NCBI GenBank assembly: GCA_013397845.1
Contig: VZTG01002133.1
Coordinates: forward strand, 587,122 to 651,121
Direction: 5' to 3'
Length of the DNA: 64,000 nt
Source: Melanocharis versteri
Taxonomy: Eukaryota; Chordata; Aves; Passeriformes; Melanocharitidae
Positions 10,271-23,140 of the stretch are shown one piece after another. Below the pieces are notes generated by a model, which searched no databases, was not told the origin of the DNA, and saw nothing but the letters and a program-made list of their open reading frames with translations. The translations under genes were made by a program, and so were the position numbers. How positions within the stretch are numbered: position 1 is the stretch's first letter; the number at the start of each line of letters is the position of its first letter.

Positions 10271-13043
10271 CAAACAAATCTTGGACTGCAGTTCAACAGA
10301 GAGTGTTTGTCCTACAACTGTCTGGAATAGGAGCCAGTTTTGCTATATCTTCTCTCTGACTTTTTCATTGTGTTAATAACTGAGATTCTTTTTGTGGGTT
10401 TTATATTTGCAAGTGTAAAACACACTCAAACGTGTTACCTCTGTCAGGAAAAGCTGGAGGGAACAGCTGTGCAGAAAGGTGAGAGCTGGCCCGAGTGAGC
10501 AGCTGGGCTGTCTGGATAAGTGCCTTCATGCACAGTTCACTTTTGAAACTAAGCTCAGCAGTTTGACAAGCTTCAAGAGATCCAAAGCATTGTCAGTGTG
10601 AGAGAAATACATAATGTCAAAAATGTTTGACAAGCCTGGGCTAAAGAAGGCATTAGACAGCATAATGATGGAACTATTTAACTCCATGGCGCAGCCCAGT
10701 CTGCTGCTCCCAGCAGAGATGCAGTTTTTGTAAGAGCTTCCTTTGAAAGAACTGCTGAAGCCAAAATGGGCTTTGCACAGACAGATTGGATGGGGGAAAC
10801 CCTTCCAGAGGAGTTTGACTGAAGTCATGTTCCTTGTTTTTGGGCTTCCCAAGCAAATCCCAAACACCATTGGTGGGGGGGGGGAGGGAGGGAGGAGTAT
10901 ATGCAACTGAAAGTTTGAATTTATTCATGTAGAGGAACAAACACACCCTTCAGCACTTCAAAATAACCCTTTAAAAGGAGCATGCAGATCCCGCATCTTC
11001 AGAAGTGTTGACGATTTAAATGGGTTAGGTGAAAGTGCACTGGAATGCAGTCAGTGCTCAGGAGTTATCCTCTTACTAATTTGGAGATTAAAAAAAAAAA
11101 TCAGCTTTGCATCTTCTTAATATTCTACCTTCACATCTCATATGTGAAAGTTTAAGAGTTTCTTTTTGCTCTATGTTTTTTGATGGAGTAGAGGAGAATG
11201 GAGGTGCAAGATTTATTGGAAAGGTATGTTTCTTTTACTACCCCATTAAATGGAAATAGTGGTTCACGTTCTTCCCAGGTGGAAATGTGCTGCTGAATTA
11301 AATGAAGGTGCTATCACTTGGTTGCCCAGGGAAAGTGAGATCTGGAGCTGTGTGTCACAATTTTTTTTGTTGCAGAAATTGCAGGTTTTGCAGAGAACTC
11401 ATTCACCTGATTTCCAGTGTTTGGGTTATTTTTACCTGACTTCTCAGAATGCTGAGAATAAAACAATAATCTTTCAGAATCAGCTGCTGACTGCTTTTTT
11501 GAAGCCACAAGGCCAGACTCCCGTCTTGTGTGTACAGGCACAGATGTGTGTGAGGTAGCTGGAGTTACGCAATTCTGCTCCACTCCAAAGGCTGCCCTAA
11601 CTCTTTGGATGGTTCTCCAGCAGAGTAAAGCTTCTGACGAGACACTGGAAAAGACAAGGAGACTGACAGGTTTGCCTCTGACTAGAGTTTCAGCTCAGTT
11701 TGCATAATGCAGAGGTCATCTTGTGCAAACTGCTCTGGTCACACCTGCAGTGGCTCCTCGTGCCCCTTTGCTAAGCTGATTTTCAGTATTGCTCCCACAC
11801 ACGAGGGTTTTCTGTGGGACAAAGCCAAGTGGTGCAGAGAGAACGACTCTGCTGCCAGCCAGCCTCTGCTCCTTTCCCCCACTGTGTGTCAATGGCCACA
11901 GCCGAGGAAGAAATGTGTCCCAGCTCATGGTGGCACATCTTACCAGGCTTGTGAGCTTTATTATGGAAAACACTTCATTCCATAACAAGTATTGAGAGAG
12001 AAAAAAGCTTTTGTGGGAGCTTTGCTCCCTGGTAATTTGGATCCTGGAAGTGTAGGCTTTGCAGATCCAGGCCATGGACCATCACCACACATCCTCTGGG
12101 AGCAAAAGCTGGGACTCTGCTGAGTCTGTGTGCTTCCCCTGGGGGTTTCCTTAGAGCCAGAGGAGTTTGATGAGTTATGACTTACAGATGCCAGAGAACA
12201 GGAGCATCTTTGGCTTTGTCTAGATTCTTCCTTTATATTAAGTACAAGAAATGGGAGAAACATATTGGGATTGTACAAATGGGGAGCAGGAGGCCAGTGC
12301 TGACCCCTAGGAAGTGGTGTCACTGTCTATAGCTCATGATGTGAACTAGCACTTGTCTTTGTCTTCTGTGCTCATAGAGATCCCAACACATTGGAGCATG
12401 CTTTCAGCAACCACTGCAGTGGTTTCTGAAGTAAGAAATGGATAAAAATGGATTTTGTTTCCTTCTTCTCCTGCAGAGTTTGGTCTGGTTTTATACACTT
12501 ACATGTAAGATGAGCCACATTGATAGTTTTTTCAGTTCTTTGTCTATTTGTCACACTTCTGGTAGATTGATGCATAGGGAAAAGTTTATAACTTGGCTTT
12601 TTTCCCTCTATATCCAGTATTTGCGTACAGAAATCAAATCTGTCATTCTAGATTAACAGGAAACCATCAAATGATTTTATGATTACCATGGGAGCTCAGT
12701 TTTTTTGTGGGGGTAAAAGGTGGATGTGGACTATGGTGGTTTTATTATGGACAATCCTTTAAATAAAGGAGTAGTGGTAAGAGCAGATTTCTTTCACAGG
12801 AGTTTCAAGAACAGTGTGTTTCAAGGGTCTCAGGTATTTGGTGTGTGGAGCATGGAAGGCAGATCTTCGTGTACAATACCCTGCAGTGACATGGGTAGCA
12901 GGACCAGGAGGCCAAACCTGGCATTTTTGGCTGAGAATGAGCAGCTCCAGCCCTTGGGAGCTGCCAGGGCCTTCTCAGGAGCAAGGGGTGGCAGGAGCCA
13001 CCTCTAGAGGGTGACAAATGGCCACACCGAACGTTGCCACCAT
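10271..13043. other. Unique non-coding sequence
   Basis: No gene or element is recognised. Overlapping frames of 119-126 codons on both strands near 10526-12323 have no family resemblance. A G-rich tract within it is listed separately. Confidence 0.6.
10875..10892 (+). other. G-quadruplex-prone G tract
   Basis: A run of ten G is followed by A-GGG-A-GGG. This provides at least four runs of three G with one-base loops on the plus strand, and the purine-rich tract continues to about 10897. It fits the simple G3+N1-7 quadruplex pattern. No promoter context is visible beside it. Confidence 0.6.
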
Positions 13044-13108
13044 AACTTTGTCATGAGATGCTGCCATAAGACTGAGTCATGAAGTCACATGGCAACTTTG
13101 TCATGAGA
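13044..13108 (+). repeat. Degenerate ~25-bp tandem array around TCATGA
   Basis: The 15-mer AACTTTGTCATGAGA occurs at 13044-13058 and again at 13094-13108, exactly 50 bp apart. A diverged middle copy carries TCATGA at 13077-13082, so the palindrome TCATGA recurs at 13051, 13077 and 13101. The middle unit also contains a perfect TGAGTCA (13073-13079), the AP-1 consensus. The simplest reading is a small decayed tandem repeat of about 25 bp. Confidence 0.6.
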
Positions 13109-16100
13109 GTCCCTCTTTCTGGCACTCCTTTGCAGGGTCTGGTGGCAGGGAAGCTGTGGAGCAGATTGAGATGGTGAGCACCAAATGAAATTGATGCTGT
13201 CCATGCAGTTGGAATTTGGCACTCCTTGTTCTGGACTTTTTTTGATGACTCCACATGTAACACCTAGAAAGTCATTGTGTGGCAGAAGGGAGGACAGTCT
13301 AGTGAGGCAAATAAGTTTTTCCTGTAATTCTGTTTGCTCCTGGGCCCCAGTAAGACACTGGGTTTGGGCTAGAATGACCTTTGATCTGAGTTGGTAAGAC
13401 TATTCTTGTGTTGGGATGCACTGCAATGGAGCAAAATGTAACGCTTTGCAAGAATCCAGTGGTTTTGTTCAGTGAGAGGGAACACACATGGGGGCTTTGC
13501 AGCAGCATGGCCAGATGCAACACAATTCCCCAGGTCAGAAAAAGGAGGTGATGACTTCCACCAGGAACGGGAATGCAACATGAAACCAAAACCAAAATCA
13601 TCAGCGGACCTTTTAAATATAACTGCTTTCCCTACCAGAACAGTGACAAAAACTTTAAGCAAAACGCCCTCTTTTATACATGGAATTAATACCTCAAGGA
13701 AAAGCTTCACATTCTGGAAATCAGAAGAGTTTCTATCCAGCAGGAAAATAAACCCTAGTAACTCTAATGGGACAAAAACGATCCGTGGTGCAGGGGAGCG
13801 ATGTCATGTGCAGACTTGTGAGCGCAGAGGAAGGGACTTGTGCTCGTGAATAACCTGAGAATCAACTCCCAGCATGAAGGAATTCAAAAGCATACTTTCA
13901 GGATTAGTATATTAGATAACCAGAATTGAAGGAGAAACTCTTTTTATATAGGAAAGTGAAGGTAGGATTTGGAATCTGATGTCAGGAATTGTTAAACAAA
14001 ATGCCAGTCAGACACAGCTGCTTTGTCAGCAACATCTACACATCTATTTTTCTTTTGTGAGGTACTGCAGAGATGCTTACGATAAAATTAGATATTATGG
14101 TGCTATTGTTGCATACAGAATCTGAGAGGGGAGAATGTTTGGAAGGAGGAACTGAAATAATAAAAAAATAAATATTAAAACCATCAGGACAGCCAAGTTG
14201 AATAAAACCAGCTGAGGACCTGACTCATTTTGTGATGTCTGTGGCACACCAGATGCATGCACATGTATTGTGCTTACTGCCCTGTGGGAGTAGCTGAAAG
14301 AAAGAAAGAAGACATTTCTAGAACAATACTGGCGTAAGACATGTATTGTTATACTAACCCCCTGACATGTTCTGGTTTTAGGGTGATTGTGTGCATGTTT
14401 GGTGTTTGAAGGAGAAAGGAGAGATACTGCAGTGAGTCACTTCTTCCCCTCCTGGCTTTGTGCCACGGGCAAGGCTGGTGGCACTCCAAAAGCTTTTTCT
14501 CACTGTACCACAAAGATGTGCATTGACCTTCTAATACATTTTAACGTCATGTGGGACCATTTTGCTTCACTTGACATAATCCAGTCCAGCAAATGCTCCC
14601 CGAGAGAGGGATGTCCTGACTGCCCAGGGTGAACCAGCCATCCCAGAGCTCCTCAGCTCTCCCTCCACCTACTCGCCCTCCCCTCCAGCACAAGCAGCTC
14701 ATTGATTCTGATGTCCTTTTCCTTTGTCCTTCCGGGATTTCTGCCCTCTGTAAAGGACAAAAGAGCAGCCCACTTTAGCCCTGACTAGGCAGGAGACAAG
14801 CCTGAACTGTTGGAATTTCTCTGTCAGGATGCAGGTGCATGGGATTTTTCCTCACAGCGGCGTCTTCCTGGAGCTGTGCTCTGGAGCTGAAATCTTGGCC
14901 ACAAGGAAAGTGAAGGGAAGGTTTCCATTAGGTCTAATGGGGATAAAGCCTTAGCTGATGAGGCAAACACATAAACGATGTATTCTGTTTCTACTCTTCA
15001 TGATTAATACGGGGGACCAAATGTCTGTATCAAATTCAGTGTCTGTTGTAGTTATGCCAAGTTTCAGACAGCTGGCAACCAGTAAGGAATTTATTTGGAA
15101 ATACAAGCCATTCGCAAATGGCCTTAATTCTTTTACTACCTTTCCCCTTTTCTTAGCTATTTTTACCTCTCCTTTTATTTATATGTACTGTGTTTGCAAA
15201 GGATTTTTCACAATTATTTTGAGACATTTTGGTTTGTACTGCAGGGGAGATAAAGCCCTGCTTGGCTGAGGTGAGGAGCTGCTGGGGATCCCGCTACACC
15301 TCACTGCCCGGCTCTTCAAAGGGAAGCTCTGGTGAAACGTTTCTGCAGCCAGAGAGCAAAATGAGTTCCATGGGAACAGCTTCATTTCCTTTGATGTTTG
15401 GTGGATTTGGCAGTTCAGCATCCCTTGATTCACCAGCTTGGCAGAGGGCCGGGATGCCTCCAAAGCAGGTCAAGGCTGTCATCATTTGACTGTGGAACAA
15501 ACCCATTCTCAGAAGTGTTTCATAACAGCAGCTGAGCGTGTCCCTGCCCTGTGGAGAGGCTGGGTCCCAGCAGCACACGGCAGAGAGCGGGGGAAACCCT
15601 GGCTCAGCATTTTCTGGTCCCCAGCCCCATCTCAGCTCCCAGCCGTGCTCACACAGGCACCACAGCTCTGCAGCCAAGCCCAGCACCCTCGCTGTGGCTG
15701 TACAAGTGGAAAAAAAAGCCCACAGGAGAAATAAACTTAAATCCTTTGCTGCAGCAGGACAGCTGTGTGGCACAGGGAAATCTGCAGCTTGTCAGCCCCT
15801 GATGCTGTTTCTGGGTCAGCCCTGCTCGGGAGAGCCAGCTTGGATGGCCAGGGAGTGGCTGTGCAGCAGTGTCTTCTTTTGGAAGGAAATTATCTCCCAA
15901 ATCTGCACTGACTGCATGGTCCCATCTCTCTGAACAATAATAGTGATGAAGAGAGAAGTGAAACACAGAGGCACAGGTTCTGCTGAGCTCAGGTGGGAAG
16001 CAGGTTTCCCTCTTTTATTGCCCAGAACTGGTCATTGCCACAGGGCTTATTTTGGGCTAAAGGAACTCAAACAGACAATGCTGTCAGGAGTGGGGATTTT

Positions 16101-18085
16101 ATGGTTCCAATGGGTGTTACATCAACAGAAGTGTTCAGTGATCAGGAGGGGTAAATATGATGGTGCCTGAGCCCGTGGAGGTTGGTCAGCTCCTCACCAG
16201 AGGCTCTTCCTGCAGAACAGCCTGTGGTGGTGCTGGCTCTGCAGGCACTGAAGGGACAGTGCTGGTCCCCCAGCTGAGCTCCTGTGTCCCTGTGATGGAT
16301 GGACTGCCTGAGTGTAATTCTGGACTGAGAGATCTCCTTTCAGGCTTCCCTCCTCATCCTGCAAGGTTCACTGGCCTGAGTTAGAAGCCTCAGGATATAA
16401 AAGCAAAATGCCAGCATGCCATACATTGGAACTAATAATAAAAAGGGTTAATTATCTTGAAACTGGGAGCTGTTGGAGATGAATGAAGTGAGAGCACATG
16501 CTAGAGCGTGTCTGCCTGCGTGTGTGGGAGGAAGGTGTGGAGGATGTTTATTTACAATTATTCCGTTTCTGGAGAGCTGGTGCAAATCAGTGCTCCCTCA
16601 CCCTGTTCAAAAATCAATGAGAATCCTTCTTGGGTTTGGTTTTGTTGCTGTTTCACTTAACCTTTAAACTTTACCTTTTGGGTAAGCCAGGAATCAGTGA
16701 ATCAAAACAGTCTGGACGTGTCTGAGTAAAAGTCAAAACCCTGAGCCTCAGCTGTGATATCTATTGCACTGGAGCACTGGCTGCTTTTGGTGGTCAGAGG
16801 TTTGCAGCACTCAGGTGCCTGCTGAGACCCCAGCATGCTGCAGCATCCCAGGGCAGCCTCCACTGATGATCTGCATGAGCAATTTTTTGCTAAGTCATCT
16901 CTGGTTTTCTTATGTCCTCCACAGAGTGGGGAATTAGGCTGTGATATTGCAGATTTTTTCCCTTCCATCTGAAAGTGCTAGAGGTCCTGAGCCAAAGGCA
17001 TTTGGCCACTTCCCATGCACCCCACAGGGCCTCCACTACCAGGACTGTTCTCACCTTGACAACCCTCTCCGCTGTGTTCCAAGTGCAATCCCCAAAACCC
17101 CCAACTTTTCTGTTGCAGCCTCTTGTCCTGCCCTTCCTGAGGTGGTTTATCTGGGGATCCACCGTGGTCTCTGTGTTTTTGCCTTTCACAGCTTTCACTG
17201 TGATCTATAATAGGTTACAGAAACTTAAAGGAGAAATCCTCTCTCTATGTGTATATATATATAAATATGTATTTAAAATGAGGTGCAGGGTCTCAGCTGT
17301 AACTGCCTAGAACTACCTGTGAGCAGGATTTAAGCCCTCGGTGATGGGCTTGGCACAGTCGTGCTGGATTTAAAGGTTTCCTGGGTGGAGGGAGTGAAGT
17401 AAGCTGTGAGGCTCTTACCAGCCTTTCTTCTGAGCCAGGTAATTCCCTCTGAATGAAGTTTTGGTGCCAGATGCTATTTCTGAGAGCCGAGATTGCTGAA
17501 GATTTCTCCGAGCATCTGTGTTGCTGGGGTGTATGGTGGAATAAAACTAATTTCTCTCTGCTGGAGCACATGCCAGAAGGGCTGCAGTGGTGGGGTAGGG
17601 TCACCGTACCTTGGAGTGAGCATCAGCCAGACTGTGAGTTCTTGCCAAGAGAAATGTGGTAGAAATATGTGTAGGTATTTAACCATTATGCTGTGCTGTG
17701 TTCTTACTGTGCAACACACTAAACACCTCATCTTTAGAACAGGCTTGGGGTGAGGATGAGCAGAGAGGAGTGAGGCAGCTGTTGGAAGGAGATGGGAGGG
17801 AAATGTGATTGAGGCTGGAGCTGCTGGAAAAAGGTATGGCCATGACAGAAAGGGAAACTGTGTTCCCTGGCTACATTTGGTGCCCACGGCTGCAAGTGGA
17901 AAGGTGTTCTGTTACATTCGTGCCATCTTTGCTAGTCATTTATCCAATTTTCACCTCTCCCTAAGCTGTCAGCTTTACAGTATACATTTTCAGGAGTAAG
18001 CACTGTGCTCACAGCTTCTGTGCTGTGAAAATCTGAAAACTTGATGTCAACTTAAAAAATGTTATTCCGCAAGAAAAGGGGTGGG
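13109..18085. other. Unique non-coding sequence
   Basis: No gene or element is recognised. The region from about 15240 to 16380 is relatively GC-rich and therefore full of overlapping open frames on both strands (159, 131 and 105 codons and others). These do not resemble known proteins and lack supported splice boundaries. A short TA-rich run occurs at about 17249-17264. Confidence 0.6.
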
Positions 18086-18101
18086 AAAAAAAAAAAAAAA
18101 A
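18086..18101 (+). repeat. Poly(A)/purine tract
   Basis: An A16 run is followed by interrupted A/G-rich sequence to about 18122. It is simple low-complexity DNA with no retroposon body recognised upstream. Confidence 0.9.
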
Positions 18102-18122
18102 GAAGAAAGAAAAAAGGAAGAG

Positions 18123-20451
18123 GTGTCCAAATCATCTCTATCTGTGGAATTTGGAGTTTAAAACAATGACCAACCCATGTTGGATCTCTCAGGATGAACC
18201 CAAATCTAGAGTGTTACTGGTTTTAATAACATGCTGAGATTATGTAGCAGAGATGTGGGTGCCATCATTTCTTTGCAGAGAACACATTAAAAATGGGTAT
18301 TTTGGCTTGCACCATGATGCTGCATAATGACAGCGTCATGTTCTGTGCCAGCAATTCAATGGGATGCTCCTTTCTTTGGATCACATATCTGTTATCGCTC
18401 CAGACAATGAGTATCTGATACAAAATAAAAGTGATGGATGCCAAGTGAACCAGAGAGTGGGGAGAAGATACTGTGGTTCATTGACTAACCAAATTACTTT
18501 GGGGGTATTTAAATGCATCTCTAGCTTTTTATTCTGCATGGGCTATTATAGATGAATTCTGTGATGATTCAGCCTCAGAAAAATTAACCTGTTCCGTTCC
18601 ATGTGAGATGCTGGTGACCGCATGAGGGTGGTGATGTGATGATGGATTATAATGCAGTTTCCAGGATAAAAAGGTTTCAATTAAATTTTTTTAACATTTA
18701 TAATTTCATTTTAATAGAGCAGTGTAGCTCTTTATGCTTAAAAACTAAGCTAATACTGGGGAAACAGGAGCTGTACTGCATAGCTTTAGGCAGCAAACAG
18801 TGTACACTACATTAATGCATTCTCTTGGCTTTATCCCCCATTTCACTCCTGGGTTTGCCATTCCACCACGACAGAAACTGAAGCTGAAGATTTTGCTGCA
18901 AAAAAAGCCAAGCAGCTGCTAACTGAAGCAGGGAAAATCCCTCACCAAGTTATCTGTAAATAAGTAAATAAAACCCTGGCTTGGCATTGCTGATGCTTGC
19001 ACCCACCTTGCATTTTGCTCTGAGGAGATTGTAACAGATCAGTTTGTTTGCAAAGACTTTGGCATAATCAGGGAATTAGAGGTCGGTGGCAAAGAATGTG
19101 CATAAAAGACATTTTGAACTTTTACATGTAAATACACTGGGAACTTTTTCTCTGAGAGTGGCCAAAATAAGACACTGCCATCTGTGTGTATCTTGTCCAA
19201 ATAATTGAACAAGAGGCTGCATTTCCAGTATCAAATACGAAATTCCTTATGAAATGCTCCAACTGTCACAAAAAGTATCCAGACTGATGGTAAATCTCTT
19301 TGGAAAATCTGATGTTGCTTTTGGACAGTTCGTACCTAGAAGAGATCTTACACTGTCTGAGCAATCAGCTCAGCCTTTCATACAAACTTCCAGAAAATAG
19401 AAGCCATCTGATTATCAGGAAAACTCTCTTAACCACTGTTAGAAAAGAATTTCTAAGCAAAAATTTATTTTAAAATAATTTTTTGTATTGGCATATAGGG
19501 TGCACAGACCAGGGCAAGGCATGGGGCATTTTTGGGGCACTCTGGGGTTTTTCTGCGAGGTGTTTGCAGCTGGACTTTGCTGCAGGCAGCTTGTTGTCAT
19601 GCAGAGACTGTGACCTGGTGTGCTTGTTGTTGCCTCAAATGAGTTTATGGTCGACCATGAACTCTTTATGATGTTTGGCTAAAACCCATCAACCACTTAA
19701 CCTGGAAGTTGCTGTGTGTTCCTCTGCAGCTGTTGAATTAAGATGATGGCAAAATAAAGTTGAACTTAAAGACACCTGGGAGGCTGAGGAGCTGAAAACC
19801 ATAAACACAGAGGATTATTTTTGCAGATACGCCTGTATAAGCTGACAAGTAAAGCCTTTAAATTGAATATGTGCTGTCAGTGAGGTGTAGTCAAAAAAAT
19901 ATTGAAATCCAAGGAGTGGGAGAATTTAGAGGAAAGCAGGAATATTGGTTAGCAGGAAGCCAACAGGGGGCAATCGGAGCCTTCCCTGCCCACAGCTGCA
20001 ACCCACCTCCAGCCATTGCCATTAGCCCAAATTGCTGTCTGTTGGACTGTAAAGTGTTACACGTTCCGTTTAATTAACACCTTAAATTTGATCTTGATGG
20101 TGTGGGAGCTCCTGGAGAAAATGAAACAAATTTACAACTTGTATTAACAAAGGCAGCCTTTGCGAGGGGGCGGAAACAGCCAGGATTGCCATGGAAATGT
20201 TGAAGTGCTTTGTTGGAGCAAGGGGAAGGGCCAGGTGAGGTCTGCGGGCTGGCTGTGCCGAGCTGGAGGCTCTGCCCTGGTTTTGGTGAGAGCCAGTGGG
20301 TGGGTGATGGTCCCACTGCAGACCTGCCCGTGCCCAGAGCTGTTCTCCAGGTGTTGGGTTGATGTGGCACCATCCCCAGCTTTCTCCTGCCGAGGGGCGC
20401 AGCTCTCTCCAAACCGAGAAGCACCGGGAATGACACTGTATCATTGAGCAT
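18123..20451. other. Unique non-coding sequence
   Basis: No gene or element is recognised. At 18313-18340 two 10-bp arms, CATGATGCTG and CAGCGTCATG, form an imperfect hairpin (nine of ten pairs plus one possible wobble) with an 8-base loop. This is within chance expectation. AT-rich, possibly conserved-looking patches lie near 18660-18720, 19430-19490 and 20060-20160. Confidence 0.55.
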
Positions 20452-20481
20452 TGATGATTAATCAACTGACTAATTATCATT
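20452..20481. promoter_or_regulatory. Candidate homeodomain palindrome cluster
   Basis: A perfect 10-bp palindrome TGATTAATCA lies at 20455-20464. It is followed within 8 bp by a TAATTA-type word. The two halves of the palindrome are TAATC cores, as used by bicoid-class and HNF1-like homeodomain dimers. The cluster sits at the edge of a GC-rich stretch. This is motif evidence only. Confidence 0.3.
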
Positions 20482-21389
20482 CCCAGAGCAGGCTCTTAGG
20501 AGCACTCCTGTCAGGAAGAGCAAAGGCTGAGAAAGGAGATTTAGTATGCAGGGAGCACGAGCTGTTTCCCACGCTGCCTGCCACCAGATGACATTGGAGA
20601 AGGTTCTGATGTTCCAGAGTAGGAGAACGACTTCTGTGTGTAATTGTGGTCTGGTGACCAATGACAAAACTCTTTCAAAAGAGGCGAACTTGAATCCAAA
20701 AACAGAATGGAGTTGATTTTCTGTGGACCAACATGTGTATCCTCTACTGGAGACCTTCAAAAACATGTGGGGACATTTGACAAGAAGTATGTACATAGGG
20801 TTGGGTCTACTTTGGGAAGCAGGATGGAGTAAGTAATTCCTTCTTTCCAGCCCAATATCTGATTATTCCCATTATTCTTGCCAAAGATACCCGGGAAAAG
20901 AAAATTCCAGATTATTTTTATATAAACATGCTATTCTTGCTTCTTTTATAAGGAAATAGTAATTTCTTAAGTAGTTCAACATGCAGAATATATCCCATGT
21001 GACACATCCTGGCTTTAGGAGCAGGGAATCTCAGGGGCTGCTTTGCTCCCTCACTGGGTGTTCCTTGGTGGGCAGTGCTGTGTGCTGCCCACTGGACTGA
21101 GGAAACACCTTTTCCTTGGGTCTTGAAATTCCTGCCTCCTTCCAGCTGCTGTGAGCTGAACCAGCACTGTCCTTCTTGGGTCTCACCTTGGATTCCTGCT
21201 CGTGTTTCACAATAGACTGGCTCTTTGTGGCTCAGCGAGATGCCTGCCCTACTTGCATTACCCACATTATCAAATTTTCCATGCCCAGTATGTACCGTAG
21301 CCATACCATCAGCTCTGGCTGCTTTCTAGGGGGCAGTTTGGGGTTCTTTTTAGGGAAATATTTTCTCCATTCTCTCCCTGCGTGCCAGT
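20482..21389. other. Unique non-coding sequence
   Basis: Nothing is recognised. Frames of 108 and 128 codons on the minus strand have no family resemblance. Confidence 0.55.
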
Positions 21390-21760
21390 TCAAAATGCAG
21401 CTGAAGGAGCGAGCGGAGCGTGGTTGGTGCCACAGCAAGAGCATCCTGCAGGTGAAGCCCGCGGTGGTGTGGGAGGAGAGATCCCTTGATCCACACGCAC
21501 AGATGGGATCCATGGGTCTGGAAGGGGGCTCTGCTCTGCGTTTGTGGCCTCGGCCGAGCCGCTCCCGCCGCTCGCATCGCGTGCAGCCCTCGGCAGAGAA
21601 TCCTCGGCAGAGAATCCTCGGCAGAGAATCCTCGGCGTATCCATGGGAACGCGGCTCTGCTTCAGTGCCTGCGAGATGCAGCTCATGACGAGCCGGGTGA
21701 TGGGGGTGAGCGTGTGGGGGACAGCAGGAGTGTTCCTCTTCGCTCTCCTCTACCCCCACG
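21390..21760. promoter_or_regulatory. Orphan CpG-rich cluster (small CpG island candidate)
   Basis: By hand count about two dozen CpG dinucleotides fall within roughly 320 bp, whereas the surrounding sequence is CpG-poor. GC content is locally high, with a dense core around 21549-21585. Such clusters usually mark promoters or recently GC-biased DNA in birds. No first exon or recognisable coding sequence is visible beside it. The 245-codon minus-strand and 170-codon plus-strand open frames here are mutually overlapping and are best explained by GC richness and few stops. The cluster could be an unannotated lncRNA promoter, an enhancer or simply a GC-rich minisatellite locus. Confidence 0.4.
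21588..21636 (+). repeat. 14-bp minisatellite, 3.5 copies
   Basis: The unit CCTCGGCAGAGAAT is repeated three times without mismatch (21588-21601, 21602-21615, 21616-21629), plus a half copy to 21636. Every unit contains a CpG. Because 14 is not a multiple of three, the repeat would shift reading frame at each copy. This argues against it encoding protein repeats. Confidence 0.95.
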
Positions 21761-23140
21761 CTAACCGAATGTGAGAAAAGTTGCGTAAATGAAGAGCTAG
21801 AGCTTCCCTTTTCCTCCACAGTTTTCCCCAGGTGGTCTATCACTCGATATCGCTCCTGCATTAAATACACCACCACAGGGCTCATTTTCAAGATCAGATG
21901 GGGTTTTTTTGATGGGTAAATTAGTGAGGTGCTCTGTGCCCTGGGAGCCTGGGGCAGGCCCAGCCACACCTGCGGGATCCAAGGTCATAGGGGCTTCAGC
22001 TTCCCTGGAGTCCAGGGGTAGAACCCCATGGTGTTCAGTAAAGACATCAGGCAGCATCTAATGGCCACATTTGTGACTTTAAGGTAATTTTTTAGGGGGG
22101 TTGCTGCTGGTAGAGTGAGGTCCGCAATGACAATCTTGGTGCCTTCCTTTTTGTATCCTGTGTTTTTGCAATGTCAGTCACAGAGTTGGTGTCGTAAGTA
22201 GAGGGCACACAGCGGCAGTGAACTTATTACTGCAAATTGGTAAATCCCTCCCCAGGTTTCCAGCAGTGACACGGGTGATACCAGCTTTTGCTGCCCCAAC
22301 AGACATCTAACAGAGCTGGTTGCAGTGGGCAAGTTCCGTGGCTCTCAGAGTGCCAAAGGCACTTTGTCTCAGTTCCTGTTGATCTTTTCTCCCAGGTTTT
22401 TCCATGATAAGAAGTCAACGTAAGATGGAGCTCAGCTGCTTATGGACTTCTCTGAAGTTTTCACTCCCCCACGACACAACACCTCAGGCAACTGTAGGAT
22501 CCAAACCACTTTAAACATTTTCTCCCTGATTAATGGGCATGTTTAAGGATGTGTTTGACCACAAGTGAACAAACGTGCTTCAGTGCTACCCCAAGGAGAG
22601 GCTTCCCTAAACCAGCTCTTACTGCCCTGGTTTTAGTGGGAGCTGCAGGAGAAGTGTTTTTTTCAGAAATGTTAATGCAAGAAACATTCCCTCCTCTCAC
22701 GCCTTGCACACCCTTTCTTTTGTGTGAATATTTTTTTTCTAATTTTATCATCTGCATGGCTAAAGGATGAACCAAAGTCAGTTGGGTGGGCAGATTCCTT
22801 CCCACAGACTTACATGAGTTTTGGGTAATCACCCAGTGCGCTGGGGTGTCAGAGCTGTGCTGAGAGGTCTCAGAGCACTCAGAACTCAGCTGCTTGGCTA
22901 TCAAATGGCAGAGCACTTTGGATCAGTGACTTGCTTTCATTCCCTTCCTCCCCTTTATACCCTTCAGAACAATTGCTATTTTTCACTACTTTCTCTCTTT
23001 CCTTTTTTTTTTTAGTTTTATTTTGTCTGTTCCTTATTATTGTTTTCTGCAAAGAGTGGGAAAAAAAATCCATCTAAAGCAAAGAGTATGCACCAACTAT
23101 TGCCTTCCCCCTCAGCAGAAATCATTTGGGAGCACTTTTA

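Noticed and set aside
15294..15773. 159-codon minus-strand frame with overlapping plus-strand frames
   Set aside because: GC-rich region with open frames in several phases at once. There is no known motif, no splice context and no codon pattern that I could defend.
18313..18340. 10-bp imperfect hairpin as a microRNA precursor
   Set aside because: The stem is far too short for a microRNA precursor and flanking pairing does not extend.
21232..21969. Longest open frame, 245 codons on the minus strand, with an overlapping 170-codon plus-strand frame
   Set aside because: It lies across the GC-rich CpG cluster where stops are rare and runs through a 14-bp minisatellite that shifts frame each copy. 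It shows no family resemblance and competes with open frames on the other strand.
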